A DNA stretch of 64,000 nt from Candidatus Anammoxibacter sp. (lineage in GTDB: Bacteria > Planctomycetota > Brocadiia > Brocadiales > Anammoxibacteraceae): positions 36,001 to 100,000 of the forward strand of contig JAIQZQ010000051.1 in assembly GCA_021777105.1 (NCBI GenBank), given 5' to 3'. Below the pieces are notes generated by a model. The model had not been told where the DNA came from and did not search any database. It saw nothing but the letters and a program-made list of their open reading frames with translations. Shown piece after piece: positions 49,678-59,839 of the stretch (position 1 is the first letter of the stretch; each line of letters starts with the position of its first letter). The position numbers and the translations under genes are program-made.

Positions 49678-51615
49678 CTAATCTTTCACCTTAAAATCAG
49701 CGTCAATCACTTCATCATTACCGCCCTCCGCCCCGGCAGAGCTTTGGCCTCCGGCTTCTTGTTGCTGCCCGGCTTGTCCGCCCGCGGCGCCTTCCTGCGC
49801 GGCTTGCTCTTTGGCCGCGTTTTCATACATGGCCTGGGCCAGTTTATGCGAAGCGTTGGTAAGCTCCTCAATAGCCTTTTTAATATCTTCTATATTGTCG
49901 GACTCTTTAACGCTTTTTAGTTTTTCAAGCCCTGAGCTGATGGCCTCTCTGTCCTCCTCGCTAACCTTATCGCCATTCTCATTCAGAGTTTTTTCCGTAG
50001 CGTAAACCAACTGGTCCGCCTGGTTTTTAACGTCAATTGATTCTCGTTTCAATTTATCTTCATCCGCGTGTTGCTCAGCTTCCTGCTGCATTCTTTTTAC
50101 CTCGTCATCTGATAGCCCTGATGAAGATTGTATTGATATTGAATGCTCCTTGCCGGTGCCTAAATCCTTGGCGTGAACGTTAAGGATGCCGTTTGCGTCA
50201 ATATCAAACGAAACCTCAATTTGCGGAATGCCTCTCGGCGCCGAAGGAATGCCGGTTAACTGAAACCTTCCAAGTGTCCGGTTGTCGGAAGCCATAGGCC
50301 TTTCGCCCTGAAGCACATGGATGTCGACAGCGGTTTGATTGTCGGCGGCTGTTGAGAAAACTTCTTTCTTGTTTGTAGGGATAGTCGTGTTTTTCGGGAT
50401 TAACGTTGTGAAAACGCTTCCAAGAGTTTCAATGCCAAGTGAAAGCGGCGAAACGTCAAGAAGCAATATGTCATGCACGTCGCCGGAAAGAACGGCCCCC
50501 TGTATAGCGGCGCCTACCGCCACGACTTCGTCTGGATTTACACTCTTATTCGCTTCTTTGCCAAAAACGGTTTTTATTAATTCCTGAACTTTAGGTATCC
50601 TTGAAGAGCCGCCTACAAGCACAACCTCGTCTATCTCCGAAGCGTTTACTTTTGCGTCTTTTAAAGCAATTTCACAAGGCTCTTTGCATCTTTCCACAAG
50701 ATGCTCGACTAACTGCTCAAATTTTGCCCTTGTCAGGGACATTGTCAAATGCTTAGGCCCTGACTGGTCGGCAGTGATAAACGGCAGGTTAATTTCAGCG
50801 GACGCGGATGTTGACAACTCGCATTTTGCCTTTTCAGCGGCCTCGTTAAGGCGCTGTAACGCCATTGCGTCGTTTCGCAACTCAATGCCCTGCTCCCGTT
50901 TAAACTCTTCGGCAATATAATCAAGAACAACCTTATCAAAATCATCGCCGCCCAAATGCGTGTCGCCGTGAGTTGCAAGCACCTGAAAAACGCCTTCGGC
51001 AACTTCCAGAATTGAGAGGTCAAATGTTCCGCCCCCAAGGTCAAAAACGGCAATTTTATTAGACTTTGACTTTTTATCCAGGCCAAAAGCCAGTGAAGCG
51101 GCTGTCGGCTCGTTGATTATACGTTTAACATTAAGTCCGGCAATCTGGCCTGCGTCTTTGGTAGCCTGGCGTTGGCTGTCGTTAAAATAGGCCGGCACTG
51201 TAATAACCGCGTCTTCAACTTTTTCGCCTAAATAATCCTCAGCCGTCTTCTTTAGATTTTGCAACACCATAGCGGAAATTTCAGGCGGGGTATATTGCTT
51301 GCCCTTGATATCAACTTTAACTAATTCATCTGGAGAGCCAACAATTTTATACGGAACAATTTTCTCTTCAGAGCCGACCTCGCTATGGCGTCTGCCCATA
51401 AAACGTTTAATTGAGTATATTGTATTCTCCGGATTTATTACCCCCTGGCGTTTAGCCAGCTGCCCGACAAGTCTGTCTCCCTTGTCTGTAAATGCAACAA
51501 CTGAAGGCGTTATCCGGTTGCCTTCCTGATTTGTTATAACAACCGTCTGGTCGCCTTCCATCACTGAAACTACTGAATTTGTAGTTCCAAGATCGATTCC
51601 TATTATCTTGCCCAC
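49678..51615 (-). CDS. dnaK: Chaperone DnaK (Hsp70)
   Basis: 645 residues, starting with GTG at 51615 preceded by AAGGAAGG. ATPase domain to about 385 ([46 protein letters not shown]), substrate domain ([38 protein letters not shown]), lid, and a Gln/Gly/Glu-rich tail ending DADFKVKD. Refolds proteins with DnaJ and GrpE, which are not in this window. Complete and normal length. Confidence 0.98.
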   Translation of the reverse strand: MGKIIGIDLGTTNSVVSVMEGDQTVVITNQEGNRITPSVVAFTDKGDRLVGQLAKRQGVINPENTIYSIKRFMGRRHSEVGSEEKIVPYKIVGSPDELVKVDIKGKQYTPPEISAMVLQNLKKTAEDYLGEKVEDAVITVPAYFNDSQRQATKDAGQIAGLNVKRIINEPTAASLAFGLDKKSKSNKIAVFDLGGGTFDLSILEVAEGVFQVLATHGDTHLGGDDFDKVVLDYIAEEFKREQGIELRNDAMALQRLNEAAEKAKCELSTSASAEINLPFITADQSGPKHLTMSLTRAKFEQLVEHLVERCKEPCEIALKDAKVNASEIDEVVLVGGSSRIPKVQELIKTVFGKEANKSVNPDEVVAVGAAIQGAVLSGDVHDILLLDVSPLSLGIETLGSVFTTLIPKNTTIPTNKKEVFSTAADNQTAVDIHVLQGERPMASDNRTLGRFQLTGIPSAPRGIPQIEVSFDIDANGILNVHAKDLGTGKEHSISIQSSSGLSDDEVKRMQQEAEQHADEDKLKRESIDVKNQADQLVYATEKTLNENGDKVSEEDREAISSGLEKLKSVKESDNIEDIKKAIEELTNASHKLAQAMYENAAKEQAAQEGAAGGQAGQQQEAGGQSSAGAEGGNDEVIDADFKVKD

Positions 51616-51737
51616 TTAAACCTTCCTTTCAATTTTATATTTAAACTTAAAAAACGAATTTTATATTATTATAATTTGCCGTATTCCGGCCTCATTTTAT
51701 CTTTTCAGCTTTTTGCCGGCTACGCCACAATAAAAAT

Positions 51738-52541
51738 TTACCTGTTTTTTAACACATCCGCCATGCTGTAAAATCCCGGGTCGCATTGCGCTATAAACTT
51801 TGCCGCTTTTAACGCGCCTGAGGCAAACGCGTCTCTGGAGTGAGCGTCATGCGTAATCTCAATGCATTCATCGGTTCCGTCAAAAACAATCCTGTGTATG
51901 CCGATTGTGTCGCCCAATCTAACGGCATGCACACCGACTTCATTCTTTTTCCGTTCACCGACCTGCCCTTGGCGCCCGTAAATGACATTCTCCTTCATGC
52001 TAAGCCCGGCGTTTTCGCAAACAGTTTCAGCCATTTTTAACGCAGTGCCGCTTGGGGCGTCTTTTTTAAGTTTGTGATGAGTTTCTATAATTTCTATGTC
52101 CGTCTCTTTGCCTAGTGTTTTTGACACCTGCGCAATCAAATCAAAAAGCAAATTAACCCCAATGCTCATATTCGGGGCCAGCAGGCACGCCGTCTTTTTT
52201 GACTCCTCAGTTATCATATTTTTTTGGCTCTCATCAAGCCCGGTAGTGCCGATAACTACGCCTATTCCATTGGCCGCGCACTCTTTTACCCTTTGCGTAG
52301 TTGCGACGGGCGATGAAAAATCAATCAATACGTCTATATTATCCGCGTCCATAGTGTTCGATACCTTAACTCCTATATCTCCAAACCCAACCACCTCGCC
52401 TATATCTTTGCCAAGCAAGGGGTGGTTTTCATGTTCTAACGCGTGTGTTATAACAAATCCATTATCCTCATTAGCAAGACCAAGTATGCGCATTCCCATC
52501 CTTCCGCAAGCCCCATTCATCCCCAACTTTATCGTTTTCAT
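51738..52541 (-). CDS. dapB: 4-hydroxy-tetrahydrodipicolinate reductase DapB
   Basis: 267 residues. NAD(P)H-binding GMNGACGRMGMRI, VLIDFSSPVATTQRV, GTTGLDESQ, and the catalytic block EIIETHHKLKKDAPSGTALKMAE. It reduces hydroxy-tetrahydrodipicolinate in the lysine/diaminopimelate pathway. The ATG overlaps the stop of the rhomboid gene by four bases (ATGA), so the two are translationally coupled. Other dap genes are not visible. Confidence 0.97.
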   Translation of the reverse strand: MKTIKLGMNGACGRMGMRILGLANEDNGFVITHALEHENHPLLGKDIGEVVGFGDIGVKVSNTMDADNIDVLIDFSSPVATTQRVKECAANGIGVVIGTTGLDESQKNMITEESKKTACLLAPNMSIGVNLLFDLIAQVSKTLGKETDIEIIETHHKLKKDAPSGTALKMAETVCENAGLSMKENVIYGRQGQVGERKKNEVGVHAVRLGDTIGIHRIVFDGTDECIEITHDAHSRDAFASGALKAAKFIAQCDPGFYSMADVLKNR

Positions 52542-53431
52542 GTGTTTTCTTTCTTTTCTCTATAAATTTTACTGGCGTTATTTAAATAAGCCCTCTCTTT
52601 TTTTGTAAGGCTTGCCATGCCTTCCCTATGTACTTTTTCAAGTATCTTATCCACTTTTTGCTGCAAATTTTCCTCTTCCATCTCAGCTTTTTTCTGACGG
52701 TTGACCACCCAGTTTTTTAGCAAATTATTTAAACTTGCCGAGTACCGCACGTATAGAAAACCATAAACAAGTCCGCCAAGGTGAGCAAAATGCGCTACAT
52801 TGCCTGTTTTCGGCAATAAACAATTCAGCACGGTAAAGCCCGCAAACAATCCAACCAGATATTTCGCTTTTATTGGAAAGAAATAGAAAATAACGGTGCT
52901 GTTGGGGAAATACATGGCGAACGCAACCTCTATGGCAAATATTGCGCCTGAAGCCCCAACTATAGGATTGTTAGGCGTAAAAACGCAACAACATATCCCC
53001 GCAAAAACGCCGGCGGTAAAATAGAGGCTTAGAAACCGCCTTGTGCCCATTACTCTTTCAACTTCCGACCCAAACATCCAAAGCACCAGCATATTAAATA
53101 TTAGATGCCACGGATCAGTCAAACTATGCAAAAACATGTATGTAACGAGCTGCCAAATCCAGAAATTTCCTATAGCGTCGGGCGGATAAAGCCAGAAAAG
53201 CTTTGAGAATATATTTGGAGCCGGATAATACCACGGCTGCAGCGGCAAACCGTCCGTCGCCATCTGTTGCATCAAGCCTTCGTGGTTAACCGTCCAGTAA
53301 TTGCTTAAAGTGGAAAAAAGCAGCTGAATTAGAAACACCGCCGCGTTTACCATGATCAAGATCATCACGGTCCTGGTCCACTTGCTCCCAATGGATAAAT
53401 TATAATTATTTCTGGAATAAAATCTGTTCAT
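52538..53431 (-). CDS. Rhomboid-family intramembrane protease
   Basis: 297 residues, about six membrane spans plus a charged C-terminal helical tail of some 70 residues. Catalytic Ser in GASGAIFA and His in AHFAHLGGLVYGF; LWMFGSEVERVMGTRRFL and the WHLIFNML block are standard. A W-rich N-terminal loop is extended. It cleaves membrane protein substrates, here unknown. Coupled to dapB by an ATGA overlap. Confidence 0.93.
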   Translation of the reverse strand: MNRFYSRNNYNLSIGSKWTRTVMILIMVNAAVFLIQLLFSTLSNYWTVNHEGLMQQMATDGLPLQPWYYPAPNIFSKLFWLYPPDAIGNFWIWQLVTYMFLHSLTDPWHLIFNMLVLWMFGSEVERVMGTRRFLSLYFTAGVFAGICCCVFTPNNPIVGASGAIFAIEVAFAMYFPNSTVIFYFFPIKAKYLVGLFAGFTVLNCLLPKTGNVAHFAHLGGLVYGFLYVRYSASLNNLLKNWVVNRQKKAEMEEENLQQKVDKILEKVHREGMASLTKKERAYLNNASKIYREKKENT

Positions 53432-53763
53432 AATTTTTTTTTATCTGAAGTTCTGAAAATTCAATAAAGATAAGCGTTCGCGTGGAAAAGCCTTTGACGT
53501 TTGCCGCTTTGTTAGCAGTAACTACTTGAAGCAAAAGAGGTTAGGACTTGATTTGCGTCGTTGCAAAGCTTGAAAAAAACTGTGAATTTCCCCAAATTTA
53601 AATAGTACCCTCTAATATACTTCATTTACAACAAAAGTCAATATGACAATTTAATTTTGCTTTAAAAATTTTGCGGCTACACCTCTACATGAAACATGAA
53701 GAACTGTCATTATTTGCGCAAAAAACGTTTTTAAAAATGTAGCGTGGTTTATTGGCGATGGTT
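53432..53763. other. Intergenic region before rhomboid gene
   Basis: 332 bp holding the rhomboid-dapB promoter region (the genes read away to the left) and the 3' end of the permease gene's transcript. Nothing else was recognised; no repeat, RNA or frame stood out. Confidence 0.4.
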
Positions 53764-55350
53764 TTATTTTGTCAGGCTTTTCCTAAACAACACAAGCCCC
53801 ATTATTGTTATAATGCCGTTTGATCCCCAAATAGCCGGGGCTATAGGCAACATCTCTTTAGATAAAATCTGGCCGACAACGGATAACGGATAGTGAACAA
53901 GTATAACCAGAATGAAACTAACCCCGAAACTAATCAAAACATTCCCGCTTTTGGTTAATATGCCCAATGGAATGCCGATAAGAGCAAACGTTATGCATAG
54001 AAATGAAGATGACAAACGCTTATGAATCAAAGTCGTTCGCGCTGCGATTTTTTTCTGCATAACCGCCGGCTCGGAATATATAGCCAGGGTGGACTCGTTT
54101 TTTTCCAACACCGCGAATATCTCTTTTAGTTTATCTGCTCTGGCGTTGGCGGTTTGCAGGGCATCTTCCTCGTTCTTAACAGCCACTCCCAATTCAGCTA
54201 TTTTATTCTTTAGGGTTTTCTTTTTCCGTAAATAATCTTTTATAGCGTCGTTAGCCTTGTCAATATCGCTGTCCATGCCGGAAATAATGTCCCTGTCCTC
54301 CTTCTTTTTCGTCCTGTTAAGTTTTTCAAGATTAATATTTTCAAGGGCAATGCGGTTGTCAATCGTCAAAATCCTGTTTTTAATCTTTTCCACCTCTGAA
54401 TTTTTCAGGTTTATACCGTTGGTTAACCTGATTATCTCCCTATTAACAGCCTGCTGTTTTTGTGTCAGGCTTTTCCTTTGCGCTGTTAGATTTTTTAACT
54501 TGCCTCTTATATCCACCGGCATATCGTCGCCGCCTTCAGCTTTTAATTTAGCCGTATACTCCTCCAGCATAGAGCTAAGCTCTTTACGCTCATTGTAAAG
54601 CTCAAACAGGGTCATATATTTCTTTGATGTAGTGGCTACATCCTTATTTAAAGGTATGTCAAAACTCATCTCATCAAACGAGCCAACCATTGGTATCTCG
54701 CTGGGCTTCTGGTAATTCATCTTGGCAAACTCTCCGTTTCTTAACGTCAAAATTAACGAATTTCCATCCTCAGACATTAAAATTGAGCCCTCGTCCGCAA
54801 GTAGGATGTTTGTCACAAAATCCTTTACATATTCAATAATCGCAAGATTTTTATATGTATCATTATCTATTTTGCCTATATAAATATGGTACGGTTCGCA
54901 CACGATTTTCTTTTTTACAGCTGATATATGCCTTGAGAGCACAGAGCTAACAGCCGTCTCTTTCAACATTTTTATCTTTCGGTTTGATTTCGGCAGCACT
55001 TCGGCGTTTAGGTACAACGTCAAAAAGCTTAACAAGAAACTAACAATAATTACCGGGGTTATTATCACATGAAGGTGCACCCCGCTTGTCCTTATGGCCA
55101 CAAGCTCATTAGTGCCGCTGAGCCTGCCGTACGACAACACAATAGCGGCTAAGAACGCGACTGGCAGCGCGTCCGGACAGGCGTATAACATTAAATAAGG
55201 GATTATTGCCCTTATATCAATAATATCAAGCCCTTTGTGCAATAATTGAATGGTGAGCCCAAGAATTATCAGAAAGCCAAACCCGCAAAGAGCCGGTATA
55301 AAAGTCTTAAAAAGCTCTTTTAACAAATAACTTGGAAGAATATATTTCAA
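53764..55350 (-). CDS. LptF/LptG-family permease with long coiled-coil insert
   Basis: 528 residues from a TTG at 55350 with AAAGGGG seven bases upstream. N-terminal spans (MKYILPSYLLKELFKTFIP, IIPYLMLYACPDALPVAFLAAIVLSYGRLSGTNELVAIRTSG) and C-terminal spans (LSSSFLCITFALIGIPLGI... FVLFRKSL) are those of LPS-export permeases. Between them lies a beta-type periplasmic domain (about 130-245) and then about 175 residues of predicted coiled coil (248-425; Glu/Lys/Leu heptads) absent from usual 350-400-residue LptF/G. Only one such gene is seen; LptB and the partner permease are not in the window. Confidence 0.85.
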   Translation of the reverse strand: MKYILPSYLLKELFKTFIPALCGFGFLIILGLTIQLLHKGLDIIDIRAIIPYLMLYACPDALPVAFLAAIVLSYGRLSGTNELVAIRTSGVHLHVIITPVIIVSFLLSFLTLYLNAEVLPKSNRKIKMLKETAVSSVLSRHISAVKKKIVCEPYHIYIGKIDNDTYKNLAIIEYVKDFVTNILLADEGSILMSEDGNSLILTLRNGEFAKMNYQKPSEIPMVGSFDEMSFDIPLNKDVATTSKKYMTLFELYNERKELSSMLEEYTAKLKAEGGDDMPVDIRGKLKNLTAQRKSLTQKQQAVNREIIRLTNGINLKNSEVEKIKNRILTIDNRIALENINLEKLNRTKKKEDRDIISGMDSDIDKANDAIKDYLRKKKTLKNKIAELGVAVKNEEDALQTANARADKLKEIFAVLEKNESTLAIYSEPAVMQKKIAARTTLIHKRLSSSFLCITFALIGIPLGILTKSGNVLISFGVSFILVILVHYPLSVVGQILSKEMLPIAPAIWGSNGIITIMGLVLFRKSLTK

Positions 55351-55598
55351 AAACAAGCCCCTTTAAAATCACAACGCAACATGCGTTTCGCAAACATTTT
55401 AAAATATGGTTTAAACTTCAAAAATGCGGATTCACACTTTAAAAACTCGCCGAATCTTCGATTTTTTAACAACAATTTAAATAAACGGTAAATCATAAGT
55501 CACAAACAACCGCCGGTCAATACAAAAATATCGTAAACATTGTTGCTTTATAGCAGTTACAATGCTGTTTTGCGCAGATTCAGCCGGCAATTCATCTA

Positions 55599-55626
55599 TT
55601 GACAAAAGGCAGGAATAGTGTAAATT
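55599..55626 (+). promoter_or_regulatory. Likely sigma-70 promoter for glycosyltransferase operon
   Basis: TTGACA (55599-55604, perfect -35), 16 bases, TAAATT (55621-55626, four of six -10 matches). It would give a leader of about 190 bases before the ATG at 55824. Confidence 0.45.
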
Positions 55627-55708
55627 ATATGTCCTGTTTCTTTTTTTGTCGTTATAGCGCCGCGGCCCGCAGTCTCTACCTTAACTTGTTGCGTCTAGTC
55701 AGTTTAGG

Positions 55709-55741
55709 GCTCAATCCCAAGTTATTTCTGGTTGAGCTTTT
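55709..55741 (+). terminator. Weak hairpin with T-run in the leader
   Basis: GCTCAA (55709-55714) pairs with TTGAGC (55732-55737) followed by TTTT, with a long 17-base loop. Placed between the likely promoter and the glycosyltransferase, it could act as an attenuator, but the stem is short. Confidence 0.3.
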
Positions 55742-55823
55742 AGATAAAAACACATACTTTTGACAAAAATTTAGTTATTTTTCCGCCATCTTTTTAATTT
55801 ACCGTATTTGAAGAAGGATCTAA

Positions 55824-56960
55824 ATGAAAGTAGCATTAATTCATGATTGGCTAACAGGCATGCGCGGAGGTGAAAGCTGCCTTGAGATCCTGTGCGAAAT
55901 ATATCCTCAAGCGGACATATTTACCATATTGCACAACAAAGGATCGGTTTCGCCATGCATTGAAGAGAAAACCATAAAATCTTCATTTATACAAAAACTC
56001 CCTTTTTTGAATAAATACCGGCATTACCTGCCGCTTTTTCCCACGGCAATAGAGTCGTTTAATTTAAACGGATACGACCTTGTAATTAGCGTAAACCATT
56101 GCGTGGCCAAAGGAGTGGTCACCGCGCCCGAGACTATGCACATTTGTTATTGCCTGACACCCATGCGGTACGTTTGGGACATGTATTTTGACTATTTTCC
56201 CGAGGATGGAAAAGGGATTGCAAACAAGTTCATTATACCTCTATTTGCAAACTATTTAAGAATGTGGGATTTTGCCTCAAGCAAACGGGTAGAGCATTAT
56301 ATCTCCATCTCTAATTATATTGCCGGCCGGGTATTGAAATATTACGGCAGAGAGTCTGAAGTTGTGTACCCTCCGGTTAATTGCGAGAAATTTATGGTAT
56401 CGGAACAAATTGGAGATTATTATTTAATGGTAAGCGCCTTTGCCCCTTACAAAAGGGTCGATTTGGCTGTGCAGGCGTTTAACCGGCTTGGGCTGCCTCT
56501 AATCATAATAGGCAAAGGCCAGGATGAAAAGAAATTGAAAAGCATGGCGTCAAACAACATTAAATTCCTGGGCTGGGCCTCAAACGAGACAATTCAGCGT
56601 TACTATTCACAATGCAAGGCCCTTGTCTTTCCGGGAAAAGAGGATTTCGGCATTGTGCCGCTGGAGGCCCAGGCAAGCGGCCGCCCGGTTATAGCCTTCG
56701 GCCAAGGCGGAGCATGCGAAACCGTTGTCCCGGCAAATCCCAAAGGAAACGTTGAGGGCGGGCAGGCCGCGGCGACCGGGCTCTTTTTTTATGAACAAAC
56801 AGTTGACGCCATGGAAAAAGCAGTTAAAGAGTTTGAGAAGATTATCGGCAACTTTGACGCTGAAAGCGTAAGGAAACATGCATTAAAATTTGACAGAGCT
56901 GTATTTAAAGAGAAGTTAAAAGAGAGTATTGAGAAAAAATACCGTGAATTCTCCGGTTAA
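55824..56960 (+). CDS. Family 4 glycosyltransferase
   Basis: 378 residues. GT-B fold: MKVALIHDWLTGMRGGESC at the N-terminus, VYPPVNCEKF, MVSAFAPYKRVDLAVQAFN, LIIIGKGQDEKKL, IKFLGWAS and EDFGIVPLEAQASGRPVIAFGQGG, the retaining-type EX7E-like region. Such enzymes add sugars (often mannose) in polysaccharide or glycolipid synthesis. AAGGAT precedes the ATG. Followed at 46 bp by two radical SAM genes in the same direction. Confidence 0.92.
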   Translation: MKVALIHDWLTGMRGGESCLEILCEIYPQADIFTILHNKGSVSPCIEEKTIKSSFIQKLPFLNKYRHYLPLFPTAIESFNLNGYDLVISVNHCVAKGVVTAPETMHICYCLTPMRYVWDMYFDYFPEDGKGIANKFIIPLFANYLRMWDFASSKRVEHYISISNYIAGRVLKYYGRESEVVYPPVNCEKFMVSEQIGDYYLMVSAFAPYKRVDLAVQAFNRLGLPLIIIGKGQDEKKLKSMASNNIKFLGWASNETIQRYYSQCKALVFPGKEDFGIVPLEAQASGRPVIAFGQGGACETVVPANPKGNVEGGQAAATGLFFYEQTVDAMEKAVKEFEKIIGNFDAESVRKHALKFDRAVFKEKLKESIEKKYREFSG

Positions 56961-57005
56961 AAACAATTTTCGCGGCGCCTGCCGCGAAACATGGAAAGAA
57001 CCATT

Positions 57006-58484
57006 ATGAAAGTATTATTACTATCAATGCCCGATAGCGCGCCGCACTTTAACGCAAACCGCTGGAAACCTCCCAGCCTTGCGTTGACGTCCATTGCGGG
57101 CAATCTGGAAGGGCATGACGTTTACATTGCCGACCTGATTTTGCGGCGGCAAACTATAAAAGCCTCTGTTTTAGAGCTGCTTGATCAATATAAACCTGAT
57201 ATTGTCGGCATAAGCGCCATGAGTTTTCAGTTTGCAAGCGCCGGCAAAACGGCAGAGATCATAAAGGCCGCCGCCCCGGACATAAAAACCGTTCTGGGCG
57301 GATATCACGCAACGGTTATGTTTGACGAACTGTGCAAAGCAGATGACGGCGCCGCGCCCGATCTCCCGTTTGACTTTTTGTTGCGCGGCGAAGGCGACCT
57401 GAGTTTTGGCGAGCTTTTGGACGCTATTGAGGGTAAACGCAAAATGGAAAGCGTTAACGGGCTATCGTTTAGAACAACAAACGGGTTTGTCAATAATCCC
57501 CCAAGGGTGAACGAAGACCTTGATAAAATCAAACTGCCTGACAGATCAAAAAGAATATGGAGCGGGTACCACTATTATGGGTTTAAACTTGATCTGGTCG
57601 AAACTTCGCGAGGTTGCGTAATGCCTTGCACTTTTTGCAGCATAGAGAAGATGTACGGCAGATCGTTCAGGAAATATGATATAAGCAGGGTTATAGAGGA
57701 TATCGGCAACGCAAAGAATCATGGAGCCGATTTCATAATAATTACCGACGACAACTTCACCCTTGACCTTAAAAGGTTTGAGGCCCTTTGCGAGGCTATT
57801 TGCGAAGCCGGGCATAACGACATCAGGTACATCATCCAGGCCAGCTCGGCCGGCATCGCATCGTCCGATACGGTTGTTGAAAAAATGGCAAAAGCCGGGT
57901 TTAGAATAGTCTTTTTAGGCATTGAAAACGTCTCTAAAGAGAACCTGAAACAGATGAAAAAAGGCGACATTCTTGAAAAAACCAAGATAGCGATTAAAAA
58001 ACTGCACGATCGCGACATCATGATCGTCGGTGGCATGATAATAGGCCACCCGGACGACAATGAAGAGAGCATTGCGGAAAACTACGCCTTCTTTGTCAAA
58101 AACAACATCGACTTCTTTGCCGACCAAATCCTTACCCCTTACCCAAAGACGGGCATGCGCGCGGATATGATAGAAAAGGGGCTTGTCACCAACCTGGATG
58201 ATTTCAGCAAATACAACTGCTTCTGGGCCAATGTTAAGACTAACCGCCTCTCTCCCGACGACCTGCAGTTTTTAAGGTGGAAATATAACCGTAAATACAG
58301 AAACTACATTTGCACCACGCCGGCGTTTATAAAAAACTACCCATTGGCCTATTATAGCAGAGCCTACGTTTTAAGACCGTACTACAGGATTAAGAATTTT
58401 ATAGTAGAACGAGGCATGACGCAACGCGATTTGTATGAACGCGACATGGAGCGCGCAGTTGAAATGAACAGATTTTTTGATTAA
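57006..58484 (+). CDS. B12-binding radical SAM protein
   Basis: 492 residues from the ATG at 57006 (GGAAAG upstream; an ATG at 56991 is also in frame). N-terminal cobalamin-binding Rossmann domain (PSLALTSIAGNLEGHDVYIADL, GISAMSFQF, VLGGYHATV), then radical SAM with CVMPCTFC (Cys 204, 208, 211; CX3CX2C), DDNFTLD and a C-terminal domain of about 120 residues. Family members methylate or rearrange unactivated carbons, in lipids, hopanoids or antibiotics. Substrate unknown. Confidence 0.9.
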   Translation: MKVLLLSMPDSAPHFNANRWKPPSLALTSIAGNLEGHDVYIADLILRRQTIKASVLELLDQYKPDIVGISAMSFQFASAGKTAEIIKAAAPDIKTVLGGYHATVMFDELCKADDGAAPDLPFDFLLRGEGDLSFGELLDAIEGKRKMESVNGLSFRTTNGFVNNPPRVNEDLDKIKLPDRSKRIWSGYHYYGFKLDLVETSRGCVMPCTFCSIEKMYGRSFRKYDISRVIEDIGNAKNHGADFIIITDDNFTLDLKRFEALCEAICEAGHNDIRYIIQASSAGIASSDTVVEKMAKAGFRIVFLGIENVSKENLKQMKKGDILEKTKIAIKKLHDRDIMIVGGMIIGHPDDNEESIAENYAFFVKNNIDFFADQILTPYPKTGMRADMIEKGLVTNLDDFSKYNCFWANVKTNRLSPDDLQFLRWKYNRKYRNYICTTPAFIKNYPLAYYSRAYVLRPYYRIKNFIVERGMTQRDLYERDMERAVEMNRFFD

Positions 58485-58537
58485 CATTTATCCGCAATTT
58501 TGCGGTTTTGATTTATTTGAAACAGAGGCATAGATCA

Positions 58538-59839
58538 TTGAAATTACATATTATACAACCGACCACTTATGATAGCGCGGGCAAGTTGTTCCAGACAAAA
58601 AAAAGATGGGTTATAGGAATGACACTGCCCTATCTTGCGGGCTTATCAGGCCCTGATATTGACATTAAAATTACAGACGAAAGACTCGAATCAATTGATT
58701 TTAACCGCGATTTCGACCTTGTAGCCATAACCGTTATGACCCGCTCGTCAAAAAGAGCGTATGAAATCTCAAAAATTTATAGAGACAAAGGCAAAAAGGT
58801 TGTTATGGGCGGGTTCCACGTATCATTTAATCCCGAAGAGGCAAAAGAGCATTGCGACGCCATTTTTATCGGCGAGGCGGAAAACACCTGGCATGAGATG
58901 CTCAACGATTTTAAACAGGAGAGCCTTAAACCGGTCTATAAGAGCGACGTTTTCCACGATCTGAAAAACCTCCCCTTTCCAAGATACGACCTTCTGGACT
59001 TAAACAAATACAAAGTTAAATTCCTGCCCGTGCAAACATCGCGAGGGTGCCCGTTTGCGTGCAATTTTTGCGAAGTCAGCCATATGTACGGACGAAGCTA
59101 CCGTTTCAGACCCGCAGACGAAGTAATTGAAGAGATAAACCATTCAGGGCTGAAACAAGCCCAGTTTATCGACGACAATTTTGCCGCAAACAGAGACTAC
59201 ACCATTCAATTGCTTAAAAAATTGACCCCGCTTAATATAAAATGGACTTGCCTCTGGACAATTAAAAGCTCCGCCGATGAAGAGCTGGTTGAAACCGCTA
59301 AGAACAGCGGATGCTACCACATTAACATGGGCATAGAAAGCATTAGCGAAATGAGCATAAAGGATATGGCTAAAAGCCAGAACAAAGTGGGAGATTACGA
59401 AAGATCGTTGAGCCTTTTAAATAGAAAAAAAATATTCTACTCCCTAAATTTTATTTTCGGCTGGGATAGCGATAACACGGCAACCTTTACAAAAACGCTT
59501 GATTTTATAGTAAACAACAAGGTTCCCCTTGCGTTTTTTAGCATACTTTTTCCTCAAAACGGCACAAAAATCCACCAGCATCTCTCAAAAGAAGACCGCA
59601 TTATCAGCTCCAACTCTTTTGACGGTCGCAATCAACGATGCACATTTAAACCAAAAAACATGACAGTAGACGAACTGGAGGGCGGCACGTGGAAGATTTA
59701 TCAAAATTTTTATTCCATACCCTCAATTATTAAAAGGGTTATTTTGGAGCCGCGAGCAGCGTATATCCATATAGTTTTTAGCAATTTTATTTTTCGAAAA
59801 GCCGCAAAATCCTTGCAAAGCCCTCTTGATTATTATTAA
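58538..59839 (+). CDS. B12-binding radical SAM protein (second)
   Basis: 433 residues. No ATG fits; TTG at 58538 has GAGG nine bases upstream and gives MKLHIIQPTTYD, while the frame is open to a TTG at 58508. Cobalamin-binding domain (LVAITVMTRSSKRAYEISK, VVMGGFHVSFNPEEA), radical SAM motif CPFACNFC (Cys 171, 175, 178), FIDDNFAAN, and a lipid-modifying-type C-terminus. Similar in build to the previous protein and 53 bp after it; the pair probably acts on the same product. Confidence 0.88.
   Translation: MKLHIIQPTTYDSAGKLFQTKKRWVIGMTLPYLAGLSGPDIDIKITDERLESIDFNRDFDLVAITVMTRSSKRAYEISKIYRDKGKKVVMGGFHVSFNPEEAKEHCDAIFIGEAENTWHEMLNDFKQESLKPVYKSDVFHDLKNLPFPRYDLLDLNKYKVKFLPVQTSRGCPFACNFCEVSHMYGRSYRFRPADEVIEEINHSGLKQAQFIDDNFAANRDYTIQLLKKLTPLNIKWTCLWTIKSSADEELVETAKNSGCYHINMGIESISEMSIKDMAKSQNKVGDYERSLSLLNRKKIFYSLNFIFGWDSDNTATFTKTLDFIVNNKVPLAFFSILFPQNGTKIHQHLSKEDRIISSNSFDGRNQRCTFKPKNMTVDELEGGTWKIYQNFYSIPSIIKRVILEPRAAYIHIVFSNFIFRKAAKSLQSPLDYY

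Larger units (their letters stand above)
55351..55823. other. Divergent intergenic region before the glycosyltransferase
   Basis: 473 bp between the permease (minus) and the glycosyltransferase (plus). It contains a likely sigma-70 promoter at 55599-55626 and a short stem with T-run at 55709-55741. Nothing else was recognised. Confidence 0.45.
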
